Below, piece after piece: positions 8,027 through 15,967 of a DNA stretch of 64,000 nt. Within the stretch, counting starts at the first letter, position 1, and every line of letters starts with the position of its first letter. The DNA lies in NCBI RefSeq assembly GCF_001612825.1, contig NZ_BDBE01000025.1:372001-436000 (forward strand), given 5' to 3'. Below the pieces are notes generated by a model. That model saw only the letters and a program-made list of their open reading frames with translations. It was not told the DNA's origin and did not search any database. This DNA is from Nocardia caishijiensis NBRC 108228 (GTDB taxonomy: Bacteria > Actinomycetota > Actinomycetes > Mycobacteriales > Mycobacteriaceae). The translations under genes were made by a program, and so were the position numbers.

Positions 8027-9676
8027 ATGAACGCCCGCTCGGTGATCGTCGGCACCTTCGGCGCGGTCATCGGACTGGTGGCGATGGTGCTGGTGATCGT
8101 GCTGCCGTCCTCGGACGAGACCTGCGAGACCGGTGACGTGCTGGTCGGCTCCTCCGCGCCGACGCTGCCCCAACTCGGCGCCGACACCCGCGCGGGTGCC
8201 ACGAGCGCCACGGCGACATCGAACGCGACCGTCACCGGCACACCGTCGTTGGCCGCCGGGGTGGGGCCGCTGCGCCGCACACTGCCGATGGAGGTCGGCA
8301 CCTTCACCATCTCCGATGTGTTCGGGTCGCGTGGCGGTGGGCACAAGGGCATCGACATGGCCGCCGCGGACGGGACGACCATCTACTCGGTGTCCGACGG
8401 GCGCGTCGTCGCGGCCGGGCCCGCGTCGGGGTTCGGCAACTGGATCGTCGTCGACTCGGTCGACTACAACGGACGCGCCTACTCCTCGGTGTACGGGCAC
8501 ATGTGGGATCACGGGGTGAAGGTGCGCACCGGTGACACCGTCACAGCCGGTCAGCCCATCGGCATGGTCGGATCGGCGGGCGAATCCAGCGGTCCCCACC
8601 TGCATTTCGAGATCGTGCCAGGTGGGCGTTTCACCGGTGGCCGCCAGATCGACCCGATGCCGTGGCTCGACGGCGCACCGACTCCGGATGTCGGTGGGGC
8701 GCGCGCCTTTTCCAACGACCCGAGCTGTGTGCGCGGATTCGGTAGCGCCGGTGGCCTGCTCGCCGACGGGAAAGTGCCCGCCGAACTGGAGATCTGGTAC
8801 CGGCGCGCGGGCACGGTCTGCCCGGAGATCTCCTCCTCGTTGCTGGCCGCCCAGGCCAAGCAGGAGTCGGGTTTCCGGCGCGGGCTCACCTCCCCGGCGG
8901 GCGCGCAGGGCCTGGCCCAGTTCCTGCCGGGTACGGCGGTGAGCATCAACCCCGACGACGGTCAGCCCTACATCATCGACGCCGACGGCAACGGCACGGC
9001 CAGCGTGTGGGACGACGGTGACGCCATCATCGGTCAGGCCCGCTACATGTGCGCCATCGCCCACAAGATCGCGGGCTGGATCGCCGAGGGCAAGGTGTCG
9101 GGCGACCTGGCCGCGCTCACCCTGGCCGGATACAACGCCGGTGAGGGCGCGGTGCTGGCCTCGGGCGGCATGCCGAACCGGTACGCGGCGCACTATTCCG
9201 AGACCCGCCCGTATGTCACCAACATCCTGGCGATGGAACCGCAGTACCGCGCCGCGGGCGCACAGGGCCGGTTCACCCCGGAACCCGGCGGCGGCGGTCC
9301 GCAGATCGCCGAGGCCGCCCACGACTGGCTCGGCGTGCCCTACGTGTGGGGCGGCGGCGGTCCGCAGGGGCCGAGTGGCGGTGGCTTCGACGGGCCGGGC
9401 CTGACCGCCGCGGCGGTGTTCGCGGCGACGGCGGGGGAGGTGGACCTGCCCCGCACCGCCGAACAGCAGTGGGAGGCGGGCGTCGAGGTGCCGCTCGGTC
9501 GGATCGCCGTCGGCGACCTGGTGTTCAGTGATTTCGGTCCGCACGGGCCCGCCCAGGTCGGGATCTACGCGGGCGACGGCCAGGTGATCCAGGCCGTCGC
9601 GCCGAGCGGACGCAGCGGGGGCGGGGTCGCCGAGGTGGCGGTGCCCGGTGACGCGCGAGCGAGGAGGGTCGTGTGA
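8027..9676 (+). CDS. VirB1-like cell-wall protein: M23 peptidase + lytic transglycosylase + degenerate NlpC/P60
   Basis: A 549-residue protein with one N-terminal membrane helix (about residues 5-27) and three domains outside. The M23 endopeptidase has zinc ligands H106 and D110 (HKGID) and the HLH motif at 191-193. The lytic transglycosylase has its Glu at residue 280 (AKQESGF) followed by SPAGAQGLAQFLPGTA. The C-terminal domain has the NlpC/P60 frame (WLGVPYVWGGGG, VGDLVFSDF, VGIYAGDG), but the expected DCSG reads FDGPG with Gly456 in place of Cys, and the expected His before VGIY is Gln510. The protein would locally open peptidoglycan for the secretion channel, as VirB1 does. It overlaps the following lipoprotein gene. 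Confidence 0.88.
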   Translation: MNARSVIVGTFGAVIGLVAMVLVIVLPSSDETCETGDVLVGSSAPTLPQLGADTRAGATSATATSNATVTGTPSLAAGVGPLRRTLPMEVGTFTISDVFGSRGGGHKGIDMAAADGTTIYSVSDGRVVAAGPASGFGNWIVVDSVDYNGRAYSSVYGHMWDHGVKVRTGDTVTAGQPIGMVGSAGESSGPHLHFEIVPGGRFTGGRQIDPMPWLDGAPTPDVGGARAFSNDPSCVRGFGSAGGLLADGKVPAELEIWYRRAGTVCPEISSSLLAAQAKQESGFRRGLTSPAGAQGLAQFLPGTAVSINPDDGQPYIIDADGNGTASVWDDGDAIIGQARYMCAIAHKIAGWIAEGKVSGDLAALTLAGYNAGEGAVLASGGMPNRYAAHYSETRPYVTNILAMEPQYRAAGAQGRFTPEPGGGGPQIAEAAHDWLGVPYVWGGGGPQGPSGGGFDGPGLTAAAVFAATAGEVDLPRTAEQQWEAGVEVPLGRIAVGDLVFSDFGPHGPAQVGIYAGDGQVIQAVAPSGRSGGGVAEVAVPGDARARRVV

Positions 9677-10254
9677 CCACACCGGTGGCCCCATCAGGGA
9701 TAACCTGGTGGCAGACAACACGAATCCGCACGATCCCGGCGGTGATGCTCGTGGCGTTCGTGAGTACGGCGCTCGTCGCCTGCGGTGGCGACGCCGATTC
9801 CGCGCGCCCGCAGGCGAGTTCGACCACCCGGCTGCTCGAGGCGGCCGCCACCGTCGACCCGACCACGCCCGACGGGGTCGCGGTGGTGGCGCTGCGCGAG
9901 GTGTACACCTGGCACCCGGTCACCGAGGAGCCCGGTGAGTCGTTGGGGCGCGCACGAAAATGGCTGGGGCCGAGCATGTTACGTATGCTTGACGCGCCGA
10001 CCGGCACGGCGGCACCGAAACCCTCACTGCAGTGGGCCGATTGGGCGAAGGCGAAAGCGAACGTGACGGCCTTCACCTTCGCCTCGGGGGAGAAGGCGCC
10101 GCCGAGCGCCGACCCGGCCGTGGCGCAGTTCAAGATCGGCATCGAGCAGACCGTCGTCTACCCGAACGGGCGCACCGAAGACCTACCGCCGAGCACGGTC
10201 ATCGCGACCGTGGTGCAGACGCCGCAAGGCTGGCGCCTCGACGGGTTCCGCTGA
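9673..10254 (+). CDS. Lipoprotein of the T4SS cluster (VirB7/VirB8-like)
   Basis: A 193-residue protein starting at a GTG that overlaps the stop of the cell-wall enzyme, with GGAGGG at 9663-9668. The N-terminus is a positively charged stretch, a hydrophobic segment and the lipobox LVACGG, predicting a lipid-anchored extracytoplasmic protein. The mature part is about 155 residues, ends in a strand pattern VVQTPQGWRLDGFR, and contains VVALREVYTWHP, compatible with a small alpha+beta NTF2-like fold similar to the two VirB8-like proteins upstream. A role stabilising the channel on the outer face is inferred from position and topology. No enzymatic motif is seen. Confidence 0.7.
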   Translation: MTTPVAPSGITWWQTTRIRTIPAVMLVAFVSTALVACGGDADSARPQASSTTRLLEAAATVDPTTPDGVAVVALREVYTWHPVTEEPGESLGRARKWLGPSMLRMLDAPTGTAAPKPSLQWADWAKAKANVTAFTFASGEKAPPSADPAVAQFKIGIEQTVVYPNGRTEDLPPSTVIATVVQTPQGWRLDGFR

Positions 10255-10289
10255 GATCCCTATCCCACCAGGTCCCCGAGGAGGCAAAC

Positions 10290-12116
10290 GTGGCGAAGAA
10301 AAAGGTGAAGGACCCGGCCGCGGTCGGGCCCGACACGACGCTGATCCTGATCGTGTTCGGCTTCGCGACGCTCGGCGTCCTCGCCGTCGCCCTGCATCTC
10401 GGCAACGCCCTGTCGGTGCAGCCGCAGAACGTGCCCGTCAATCCGATCGCGGTGGTCGCCGACCTCGCCCGAGGCAAACTGCACTGGCCGCGGGCCTCGA
10501 CGGTGATCGTGCTGCTGGTGATCGCGGCCGCGTTCGCCTACGTCTACCTCCGCAAGCAGATGAAGAAGCGGGCGGTCGTCGGTCGGCTGGCGATCGACGA
10601 CAAGGCCGACTACATGGGTAGCGGCAGTGCGATCGCCTCGATCACCGAGGACGGGGTGCGGCAGAAGGCCAAGGACCTCGGTATGCGACTCGGCTCCGAG
10701 GACGCGCCCGGTGTGCCGATCGGGATCGCCGTCGCCGACGGTTCGCCGCTGTACGGTTCGTACGAGGATCTGCACCTCGACATCTGGGGCCCGAGGCAGG
10801 GCAAGTCCACATCCCGGGTGATCCCGGCCATCCTGTCCGCCATCGGTCCGGTGCTGGCCACCTCGAACAAGCGGGACGTGGTCGACGCGACCCGTGATGT
10901 GCAGGAGGCCAAGGGCAGCAAGACTTTCGTCTTCGACCCGCAGGGCGTCGCGGGCGAGCGCGCGACCTGGTACTGGGACCCGCTCTCGTGGGTGAACCCG
11001 CGCACCGAGGGCTGTGAGATGCGGGCGGCGCGCCTGGCGGGCCACTTCGCCGACGCCGAGACGAGCTCGAGCTCCGACGACGGCGACAGCTACTTCGGGC
11101 CGGAAGCCGAGGACCTGCTCGCGGCTCTGTTCCTCGCCGCCGCGATCGCCGGGAAACCGATCACCCAGGTGTGGGAATGGGTGACCAACCCCCAGGACCC
11201 CGAGCCCATCCAGCATCTGCGCGATGTCGGCCAGCATTTCATCGCCTCCGGCCTGGCGATGCAGTACAACGCCGAACAGCGCACCAAGGCAGGCATCTTC
11301 GGCTACGCCAAGAAGATGATCCGCTGCCTGCAGTTGTCGAACGTGCACGCCTGGGTGACGCCGGGCAGCGATGCGCGACCGCAATTCGACGAGCTCGAGT
11401 TCATCGAACGCAACGGCACGCTGTACTGCCTGTCGCTGGAGGGGCGCGGCTCGGCGGCCCCGCTGGTCAGCGCTCTCACCGAGGCCGTGATCGATGTGGC
11501 GATGCGCAAGGCATCGATGTCGTCGGGCGGCCGATTGCCGATCCCGCTGCTCGCGGTGCTCGACGAGGCCGCCAACGTGGTGCGCTGGAAGGATCTGCCC
11601 AAGCAGTACAGCCACTTCGGTTCCCGTGGGATCGTCGTGATGACGGTGCTGCAGTCGTGGGCGCAGGGGGCTCGCTGCTGGGGCGAGGACGGGATGAACG
11701 CCCTGTGGTCGGCGGCCAACATCAAGGTGCTCGGCAGCGGCGTCGACGACATGGCCTTCCTGCGTGACCGTTCCGAGGCGATCGGCGAGTACGACTCGAT
11801 CTCGGCCTCGGTGTCGCAGTCGGGCAACAGCAAGAGCTACTCCCGTTCGCTCAGTTCGTCGGTGACGTTCACCCCGCAGGGGTTGGCGACCCTGCCACGC
11901 GGGCGCGCGGTGGTGTTCACCTCCGGCCAGCCCGCGGTGCTCGTGCGGACGGTGCCGTGGTGGGAGTCCAAGTACAACGACGCGGTGAAGCGGTCGATCG
12001 AGAACAACGACCCGACCCGCAAGACGCGTATCGACGATCTGTACGGATCGCCTGCGCTGGCGAAATCAGTTCCGCCGGATGAGATCGGTGAAGTCGAGGA
12101 GGTCAAGCCGCTGTGA
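10290..12116 (+). CDS. VirD4/TraG-like coupling ATPase
   Basis: A 608-residue protein starting at GTG 10290 after GAGGAGG at 10278-10284. Two membrane helices lie in the first 95 residues (around ILIVFGFATLGVLAVAL and VIVLLVIAAAFAYVYL). The cytoplasmic part is a TraG/VirD4 P-loop ATPase: Walker A GPRQGKS (G167-K172-S173) and Walker B LAVLDEAANV with Asp425-Glu426. Coupling proteins select substrates, usually a relaxase-DNA complex, and deliver them to the channel. No relaxase gene is visible in the window, so the substrate is unknown. The stop overlaps the start of the DUF4913 gene (GTGA). Confidence 0.87.
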   Translation: MAKKKVKDPAAVGPDTTLILIVFGFATLGVLAVALHLGNALSVQPQNVPVNPIAVVADLARGKLHWPRASTVIVLLVIAAAFAYVYLRKQMKKRAVVGRLAIDDKADYMGSGSAIASITEDGVRQKAKDLGMRLGSEDAPGVPIGIAVADGSPLYGSYEDLHLDIWGPRQGKSTSRVIPAILSAIGPVLATSNKRDVVDATRDVQEAKGSKTFVFDPQGVAGERATWYWDPLSWVNPRTEGCEMRAARLAGHFADAETSSSSDDGDSYFGPEAEDLLAALFLAAAIAGKPITQVWEWVTNPQDPEPIQHLRDVGQHFIASGLAMQYNAEQRTKAGIFGYAKKMIRCLQLSNVHAWVTPGSDARPQFDELEFIERNGTLYCLSLEGRGSAAPLVSALTEAVIDVAMRKASMSSGGRLPIPLLAVLDEAANVVRWKDLPKQYSHFGSRGIVVMTVLQSWAQGARCWGEDGMNALWSAANIKVLGSGVDDMAFLRDRSEAIGEYDSISASVSQSGNSKSYSRSLSSSVTFTPQGLATLPRGRAVVFTSGQPAVLVRTVPWWESKYNDAVKRSIENNDPTRKTRIDDLYGSPALAKSVPPDEIGEVEEVKPL

Positions 12117-12526
12117 GCGACGATATTCCGAACGTGCAGCAGGGACGGGTCTACGCCGGGGTGACGGAGTTCGTCGGTGAGTACCTGAGCCAGCTCTATC
12201 AGCGTCAGGTCACCGATATCAGTGACACGGTGTGGTGCCCCGAATGGTGGCGTCACCCGGAGGCCGCGGTGCGACTGGACGCGGTGTGGCAGGCCTGGGA
12301 ACACTTCCGGATGAAGGGTGGCCCTGGTATCAGCGTGTGGTTCCTCGAGCACGCCGACCCGCACATGACCAAGCTGTTCGATCCGCGTGGTCCGTTCAAG
12401 TACTGCAGTGTGCGCAACGGGCACAAGGAGATGCTGTCCTCGTTGCCGCTGAAGAAGCCGGAGCAGGATCAGTGGTCGGAGCCGAACAACGGGCTCTGGG
12501 ACAAGGGCGGCAACTACCCGGCCTGA
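12113..12526 (+). CDS. DUF4913-family protein
   Basis: A 137-residue cytoplasmic protein starting at a GTG that overlaps the stop of the coupling protein. It is Trp-rich, with WCPEWWRHPEAAVRLDAVWQ and AWEHFR, and ends in EPNNGLWDKGGNYPA. This is the DUF4913 pattern, which in actinobacteria is usually encoded beside VirD4-like genes on plasmids and integrative elements. The fixed neighbourhood suggests a partner of the coupling protein or its substrate; the molecular function is unknown. It is the last gene of the plus-strand secretion operon and is followed by a perfect hairpin. Confidence 0.85.
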   Translation: MSDDIPNVQQGRVYAGVTEFVGEYLSQLYQRQVTDISDTVWCPEWWRHPEAAVRLDAVWQAWEHFRMKGGPGISVWFLEHADPHMTKLFDPRGPFKYCSVRNGHKEMLSSLPLKKPEQDQWSEPNNGLWDKGGNYPA

Positions 12527-12534
12527 GGGTGGCG

Positions 12535-12564
12535 CTGCCACGGTGCTCACCGGCACCGTGGCAG
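12535..12564. terminator. Bidirectional terminator hairpin after the T4SS operon
   Basis: A perfect 11-base inverted repeat (12535-12545 and 12554-12564) with an 8-base loop lies in the 46 bases between two convergent genes. It is GC-rich without a T-tract on either side, as is common in actinobacteria. It would end transcription of the secretion operon and of the opposing coiled-coil gene. Confidence 0.75.
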
Positions 12565-12572
12565 GGTCAGGC

Positions 12573-13157
12573 TCAGCGTCCCCGTTCGATGCCGCGTTCG
12601 ACGCCCAGCTCGAGCCCGCGTTCCAGGCCGCGTGCCCGCACCTGCGGTGACCGTGCCGCCGCGTCGCGCAGCCGGATCGCCTCGTCGGGGGAGATGCCGT
12701 GTCCCATTTCGACGAGCATGCGTACCTGGCTCAATTCCGGTGCGACACCGGCACGTTGCAGATGCGCCGCGATCGCGGCTCGCCGTTCGGTCGAGTCGTA
12801 GCTCGGTGTGGCGCCCGCGAACGGTGACGCCGCGTCCTTGACGAGATTGACCCCGCGCGATTCCGTCGAGCGTGATTCGAGCCCGCGCGACTCGAGTCCA
12901 CGGGACTCCACCGTGCGCGTGCCCACCGTCATCATCTGTTTCAGCTCGATATTGCGCGGATCCTTGGCTTTCAGATCGCGCGCCTCGCGGATCTGCAACT
13001 CGCGCGCTTCCTTCATCTTCGCCTCGATCGCCTTCGCGCGGGACTCGGCTTCTTTCTGACCGTGTTCGCGCGACTTGAGGGCGACCAAGGTGGCCATCTG
13101 CAGCATGGTGCGCATCATCGCCGCTGTTTCGCTGCCGATGTCGTCGAGCTCCGCCAT
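12573..13157 (-). CDS. Repeat-rich coiled-coil protein of unknown function
   Basis: A 194-residue soluble protein with ATG at 13157 and GGGGAG five bases upstream. Residues about 20-80 form a highly charged helix (REHGQKEAESRAKAIEAKMK and following), then short repeats built on ESRGL (four copies with small changes), a less charged middle segment (about residues 130-170, RRAAIAAHLQRAGV and after), and a C-terminus of repeated RGLE/RGIE-type units. No known family was recognised. It lies between the secretion operon and ppiB, on the opposite strand to the operon, so it could be an edge gene of the accessory region or a backbone gene. Confidence 0.65.
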   Translation of the reverse strand: MAELDDIGSETAAMMRTMLQMATLVALKSREHGQKEAESRAKAIEAKMKEARELQIREARDLKAKDPRNIELKQMMTVGTRTVESRGLESRGLESRSTESRGVNLVKDAASPFAGATPSYDSTERRAAIAAHLQRAGVAPELSQVRMLVEMGHGISPDEAIRLRDAAARSPQVRARGLERGLELGVERGIERGR

Positions 13158-13215
13158 GACTGCTCCCCGATGCCGCTGTGGAAGTGGACATCTGAGCCTA
13201 CCCTGAAAACGACGA

Positions 13216-13246
13216 ACGGGCCGGACACCCGAAGTGTCCGGCCCGT
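13216..13246 (-). terminator. Rho-independent terminator of ppiB
   Basis: A perfect 13-base inverted repeat (13216-13228 and 13234-13246) with a 5-base loop begins 17 bases past the ppiB stop. Reading along the minus strand, the stem is followed by TCGTCGTTTTC, a short T-rich stretch. It also separates ppiB from the coiled-coil gene downstream. Confidence 0.8.
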
Positions 13247-13262
13247 GTCGTGGTAGCGGGTG

Positions 13263-14150
13263 TCAGCCCACCTTGACGGTGTTGAACGAGATCGGCAGCT
13301 TCGGCTTGCCGCCGCCCGCCGGGTTGGACCCGTCGTCGCCCTCGGCGCCGACCTTGGCCAGCGTCTGCAGGCCCGGTTCGTCGATGGTGCCGAAGATCGT
13401 GTACTTCGGCGGGAGCGTGGTGTCACCGAAGACCAGGAAGAACTGGCTGCCGTTGGTGCCCTCCGGGGTGAGGCCGGAGTTGGCCATCGCGATCACGCCG
13501 CGCTTGTAGGTGACCGGGCTGTTCAGCGCCGGGTCGGACGGGTCGTACTGATCCGTCGGGTACTCGTTGGCGAAGGCGTACCCGGGACCGCCCTGGCTGG
13601 AGGCGGTCGGGTCGCCGCACTGCAGCATCTCGAATCCCTGCTGGGCCGAGATCCGGTGGCATTCGGTGTTGTCGAAGTAGCCCTGGCGCGCCAGGCTCAC
13701 GAAGCTGTTCACCGTGCACGGCGACCCCGTGCTGTCGAGTTCGAGTCCGATCGGGCCCTGGGTCGAGTCGATGGTCACCGTCGTCCTCGGCGCGTCGGGA
13801 CCCGCGGCGACCGAGGTCTCCGTCGGCGGGGTCACCGGCTTGGCGGCGGGCTCGGCTCCGGTGGGGTACGCGCAGGTCACCGTCTTGGACTCGGTCGGTA
13901 ACGCCGGTAGTACACCGGGCTCCTGGGGCTTCTTCGTGCTGACGTTCGTCGTTTCCGACGCGGTCGGCGTGCCGTCCTCGCCCTTGGTGAGGAAGTACAC
14001 CCCGACACCCGCGGCCGCGACCACGATCACGCCGAGCACCGACCCGGCGATCGTCAGGCGCTTGCGCTTCTTCTCCTGCTCGGCCCGTCGTGCCAGCTGG
14101 CGCTCCAGCTTGCGCTTGGCCGCCGCCCGTCGCTGTTCGTTACTCGGCAC
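13263..14150 (-). CDS. ppiB: Membrane-anchored peptidyl-prolyl cis-trans isomerase (cyclophilin type)
   Basis: A 295-residue protein starting at GTG 14150 with GGGAGG nine bases upstream. A basic Lys/Arg-rich cytoplasmic tail (residues 1-32) is followed by one membrane helix (about 33-56), a Thr/Pro-rich linker and a C-terminal cyclophilin domain from about residue 120. Cyclophilin landmarks are visible: CHRISAQQGFEMLQCGDP, the Gly-rich segment before YAFANEYP, GVIAMANSG and GSQFFLVFGDT. It catalyses prolyl isomerisation outside the membrane. The position next to hisS agrees with mycobacterial gene order (Rv2582), where a hydrolase gene lies between the two as I recall; here that gene is absent. 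Confidence 0.93.
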   Translation of the reverse strand: MPSNEQRRAAAKRKLERQLARRAEQEKKRKRLTIAGSVLGVIVVAAAGVGVYFLTKGEDGTPTASETTNVSTKKPQEPGVLPALPTESKTVTCAYPTGAEPAAKPVTPPTETSVAAGPDAPRTTVTIDSTQGPIGLELDSTGSPCTVNSFVSLARQGYFDNTECHRISAQQGFEMLQCGDPTASSQGGPGYAFANEYPTDQYDPSDPALNSPVTYKRGVIAMANSGLTPEGTNGSQFFLVFGDTTLPPKYTIFGTIDEPGLQTLAKVGAEGDDGSNPAGGGKPKLPISFNTVKVG

Positions 14151-14260
14151 TACCGCGTTCCTCCCGTGTCGTCAGGTTCGCCTAGAGGGTAGTACGTCGT
14201 CCGGCGCACGCCCGGGCAGGAAGATGACGAAGAGCGCAATTCGGGCCGATACCGGCGTTG

Positions 14261-14362
14261 TCAGGTCACCGCGATGACGACCTCGCCCGCCGGGTGGCCG
14301 CTGTCGACGGCGGCGAGGGCGTCCGGAGCGTCGGCGAGTGCCGCTGCCCGGTCTCGGAGCGC
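14261..14362 (-). pseudogene. C-terminal remnant of a medium-chain dehydrogenase/quinone oxidoreductase
   Basis: On the minus strand the 320-base gap between ppiB and hisS contains 33 sense codons ending in [20 protein letters not shown] and then VIAVT-stop. This is the standard C-terminal ending of zinc-type or quinone-oxidoreductase-like medium-chain dehydrogenases. An in-frame TAG at 14363-14365 lies immediately upstream, and I find no catalytic or Rossmann segments beyond it. I read this as a deletion remnant. The rest of the gap (14151-14260 and 14366-14470) shows no gene. Confidence 0.6.
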
Positions 14363-14470
14363 CTACGTCGCGTCCGATGCCGGGTTCGGCCCGTCGATCA
14401 CGGTGGTCACGGACGGCTCGTCGGTAACCGGTTGGACTCGGAGGGCGCCCGTGGGGAAAACTGGGTGATC

Positions 14471-15745
14471 GTGACCAAGACCAGCAGCTTCAGTGCCCCG
14501 AAGGGGGTTCCCGATTACGTGCCGCCCGGTTCGGCCGAGTTCGTCGCCGTGCGCGACGGGTTGGTCCATGCCGCCCGACTGGCCGGGTACGGGCACATCG
14601 AGCTGCCGATATTCGAGCTGACCGCCCTGTTCGCGCGGGGTGTCGGCGAGTCGACCGACGTGGTCAGCAAGGAGATGTGGACCTTCGCCGACCGCAAGGG
14701 CGAGAGCTTCACGCTGCGGCCCGAGGGCACCGCGGGTGTGATGCGGGCGGTGATCGAGCACGGGCTCGACAAGAGCGGTCAGCTGCCGATCAAGCTGTGC
14801 TACGCGGGTCCGTTCTTCCGGTACGAGCGGCCGCAGGCCGGGCGGTACCGGCAGCTGCAGCAGGTGGGTATCGAGGCGATCGGCGTGGACGATCCGGCGC
14901 TCGACGCGGAGGTCATCGCCGTCGCCGACGCCGGTTTCCGGGCGCTCGGTCTGGACGGTTTCCGGTTGGAGATCACCTCGCTGGGCGACGAGACCTGTCG
15001 CCCGCAGTACCGGGAGCTGTTGCAGCAGTTCCTGTTCGACCTGCCGCTGGACGAGGAGACCCGGCGCCGCGCCGAGATCAACCCGCTCCGGGTGCTCGAC
15101 GACAAGCGCCCCGAGGTACGCGAACTCACCGCCGACGCGCCGCTGATGATCGATCACCTCTCGGAGTCGGCCAAGGCCCACTTCGAGCAGGTGCTGGCCC
15201 ACCTGGACGCCCTCGGCGTGCCGTACGTGGTGAACCCGCGCATGGTGCGCGGCCTGGACTACTACACCAAGACCACCTTCGAATTCGTGCACGATCAGCT
15301 CGGTGCCCAGTCGGGCATCGGCGGCGGCGGGCGCTACGACGGGCTGATGGCCGAGCTCGGCGGGCAGCCGCTGTCGGGTATCGGCTTCGGCATCGGCGTC
15401 GACCGGACCGTGCTGGCGCTGGCGGCCGAGGGCAAGTCGGCCGCCGATCCGGCGCGCTGCCAGGTCTATGGCGTGGCCCTCGGTGACGCCGCCAAGGCGC
15501 GGATGGTCGCGCTGGCCGGTGAGCTGCGCGGCGCGGGCATCAGCGTCGACCTGGCCTACGGCGGGCGCGGCATGAAGGGTGCGATGAAGGGCGCCGACCG
15601 TTCCGGTGCCACGTACACCCTCGTTCTCGGCGACCGTGACCTCGAGGAGAAGGCGATCGGGGTCAAGGAGATGGCGACGGGCGATCAACGACAGGTCCCG
15701 CTCGGCGAGGTCGTCACGGTGCTGCGCGCGGGTCTCGCCCGCTGA
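14471..15745 (+). CDS. hisS: Histidyl-tRNA synthetase
   Basis: A 424-residue class II synthetase that attaches histidine to tRNA-His. The protein opens with [16 protein letters not shown], has motif 2 as [15 protein letters not shown], and the histidine-binding segment [15 protein letters not shown], followed by [14 protein letters not shown]-terminal anticodon-binding domain occupies about the last 95 residues. I chose GTG 14471 because it gives the mycobacterial-type N-terminus; an in-frame GTG at 14465 is also possible, and a longer open frame upstream overlaps the dehydrogenase remnant and is rejected. Confidence 0.96.
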   Translation: MTKTSSFSAPKGVPDYVPPGSAEFVAVRDGLVHAARLAGYGHIELPIFELTALFARGVGESTDVVSKEMWTFADRKGESFTLRPEGTAGVMRAVIEHGLDKSGQLPIKLCYAGPFFRYERPQAGRYRQLQQVGIEAIGVDDPALDAEVIAVADAGFRALGLDGFRLEITSLGDETCRPQYRELLQQFLFDLPLDEETRRRAEINPLRVLDDKRPEVRELTADAPLMIDHLSESAKAHFEQVLAHLDALGVPYVVNPRMVRGLDYYTKTTFEFVHDQLGAQSGIGGGGRYDGLMAELGGQPLSGIGFGIGVDRTVLALAAEGKSAADPARCQVYGVALGDAAKARMVALAGELRGAGISVDLAYGGRGMKGAMKGADRSGATYTLVLGDRDLEEKAIGVKEMATGDQRQVPLGEVVTVLRAGLAR

Positions 15746-15900
15746 GTTCGTCGCGGGTACCCGTGCGCCGATGACTCGGCAGGCCGTCGGCCCGTCCGAG
15801 ATCGCCGCACGGTGCCGGTCGGTGCCTTCGAGTACGTGCTCCGGGTAGCCGTGTGGTCGATGCGGCAGCTGTGCGATGCGGCACTCGGGCACCGACCGCG

Positions 15901-15936
15901 GGCGTGGGGCGCGGTACGCTGACCGCGCCCCACGCC
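15901..15936. terminator. Perfect 15-base palindrome downstream of hisS (terminator or operator)
   Basis: Two 15-base arms (15901-15915 and 15922-15936) pair perfectly around a 6-base loop. It lies 155 bases after the hisS stop and about 30 bases before the start of the next gene. A TANNNT-type -10 hexamer (TACGCT, 15915-15920) falls in the loop, so the element may also be an operator over the promoter of the downstream gene. The rest of 15746-15967 shows no gene. Confidence 0.6.
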
Positions 15937-15967
15937 GGGTGGGCCGGTGGCGGTGAGAGGGACTGTG

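Noticed and set aside
14258..14470. N-terminal extension of hisS by about 70 codons
   Set aside because: No ribosome-binding site, not found in the family, and it overlaps the dehydrogenase remnant.
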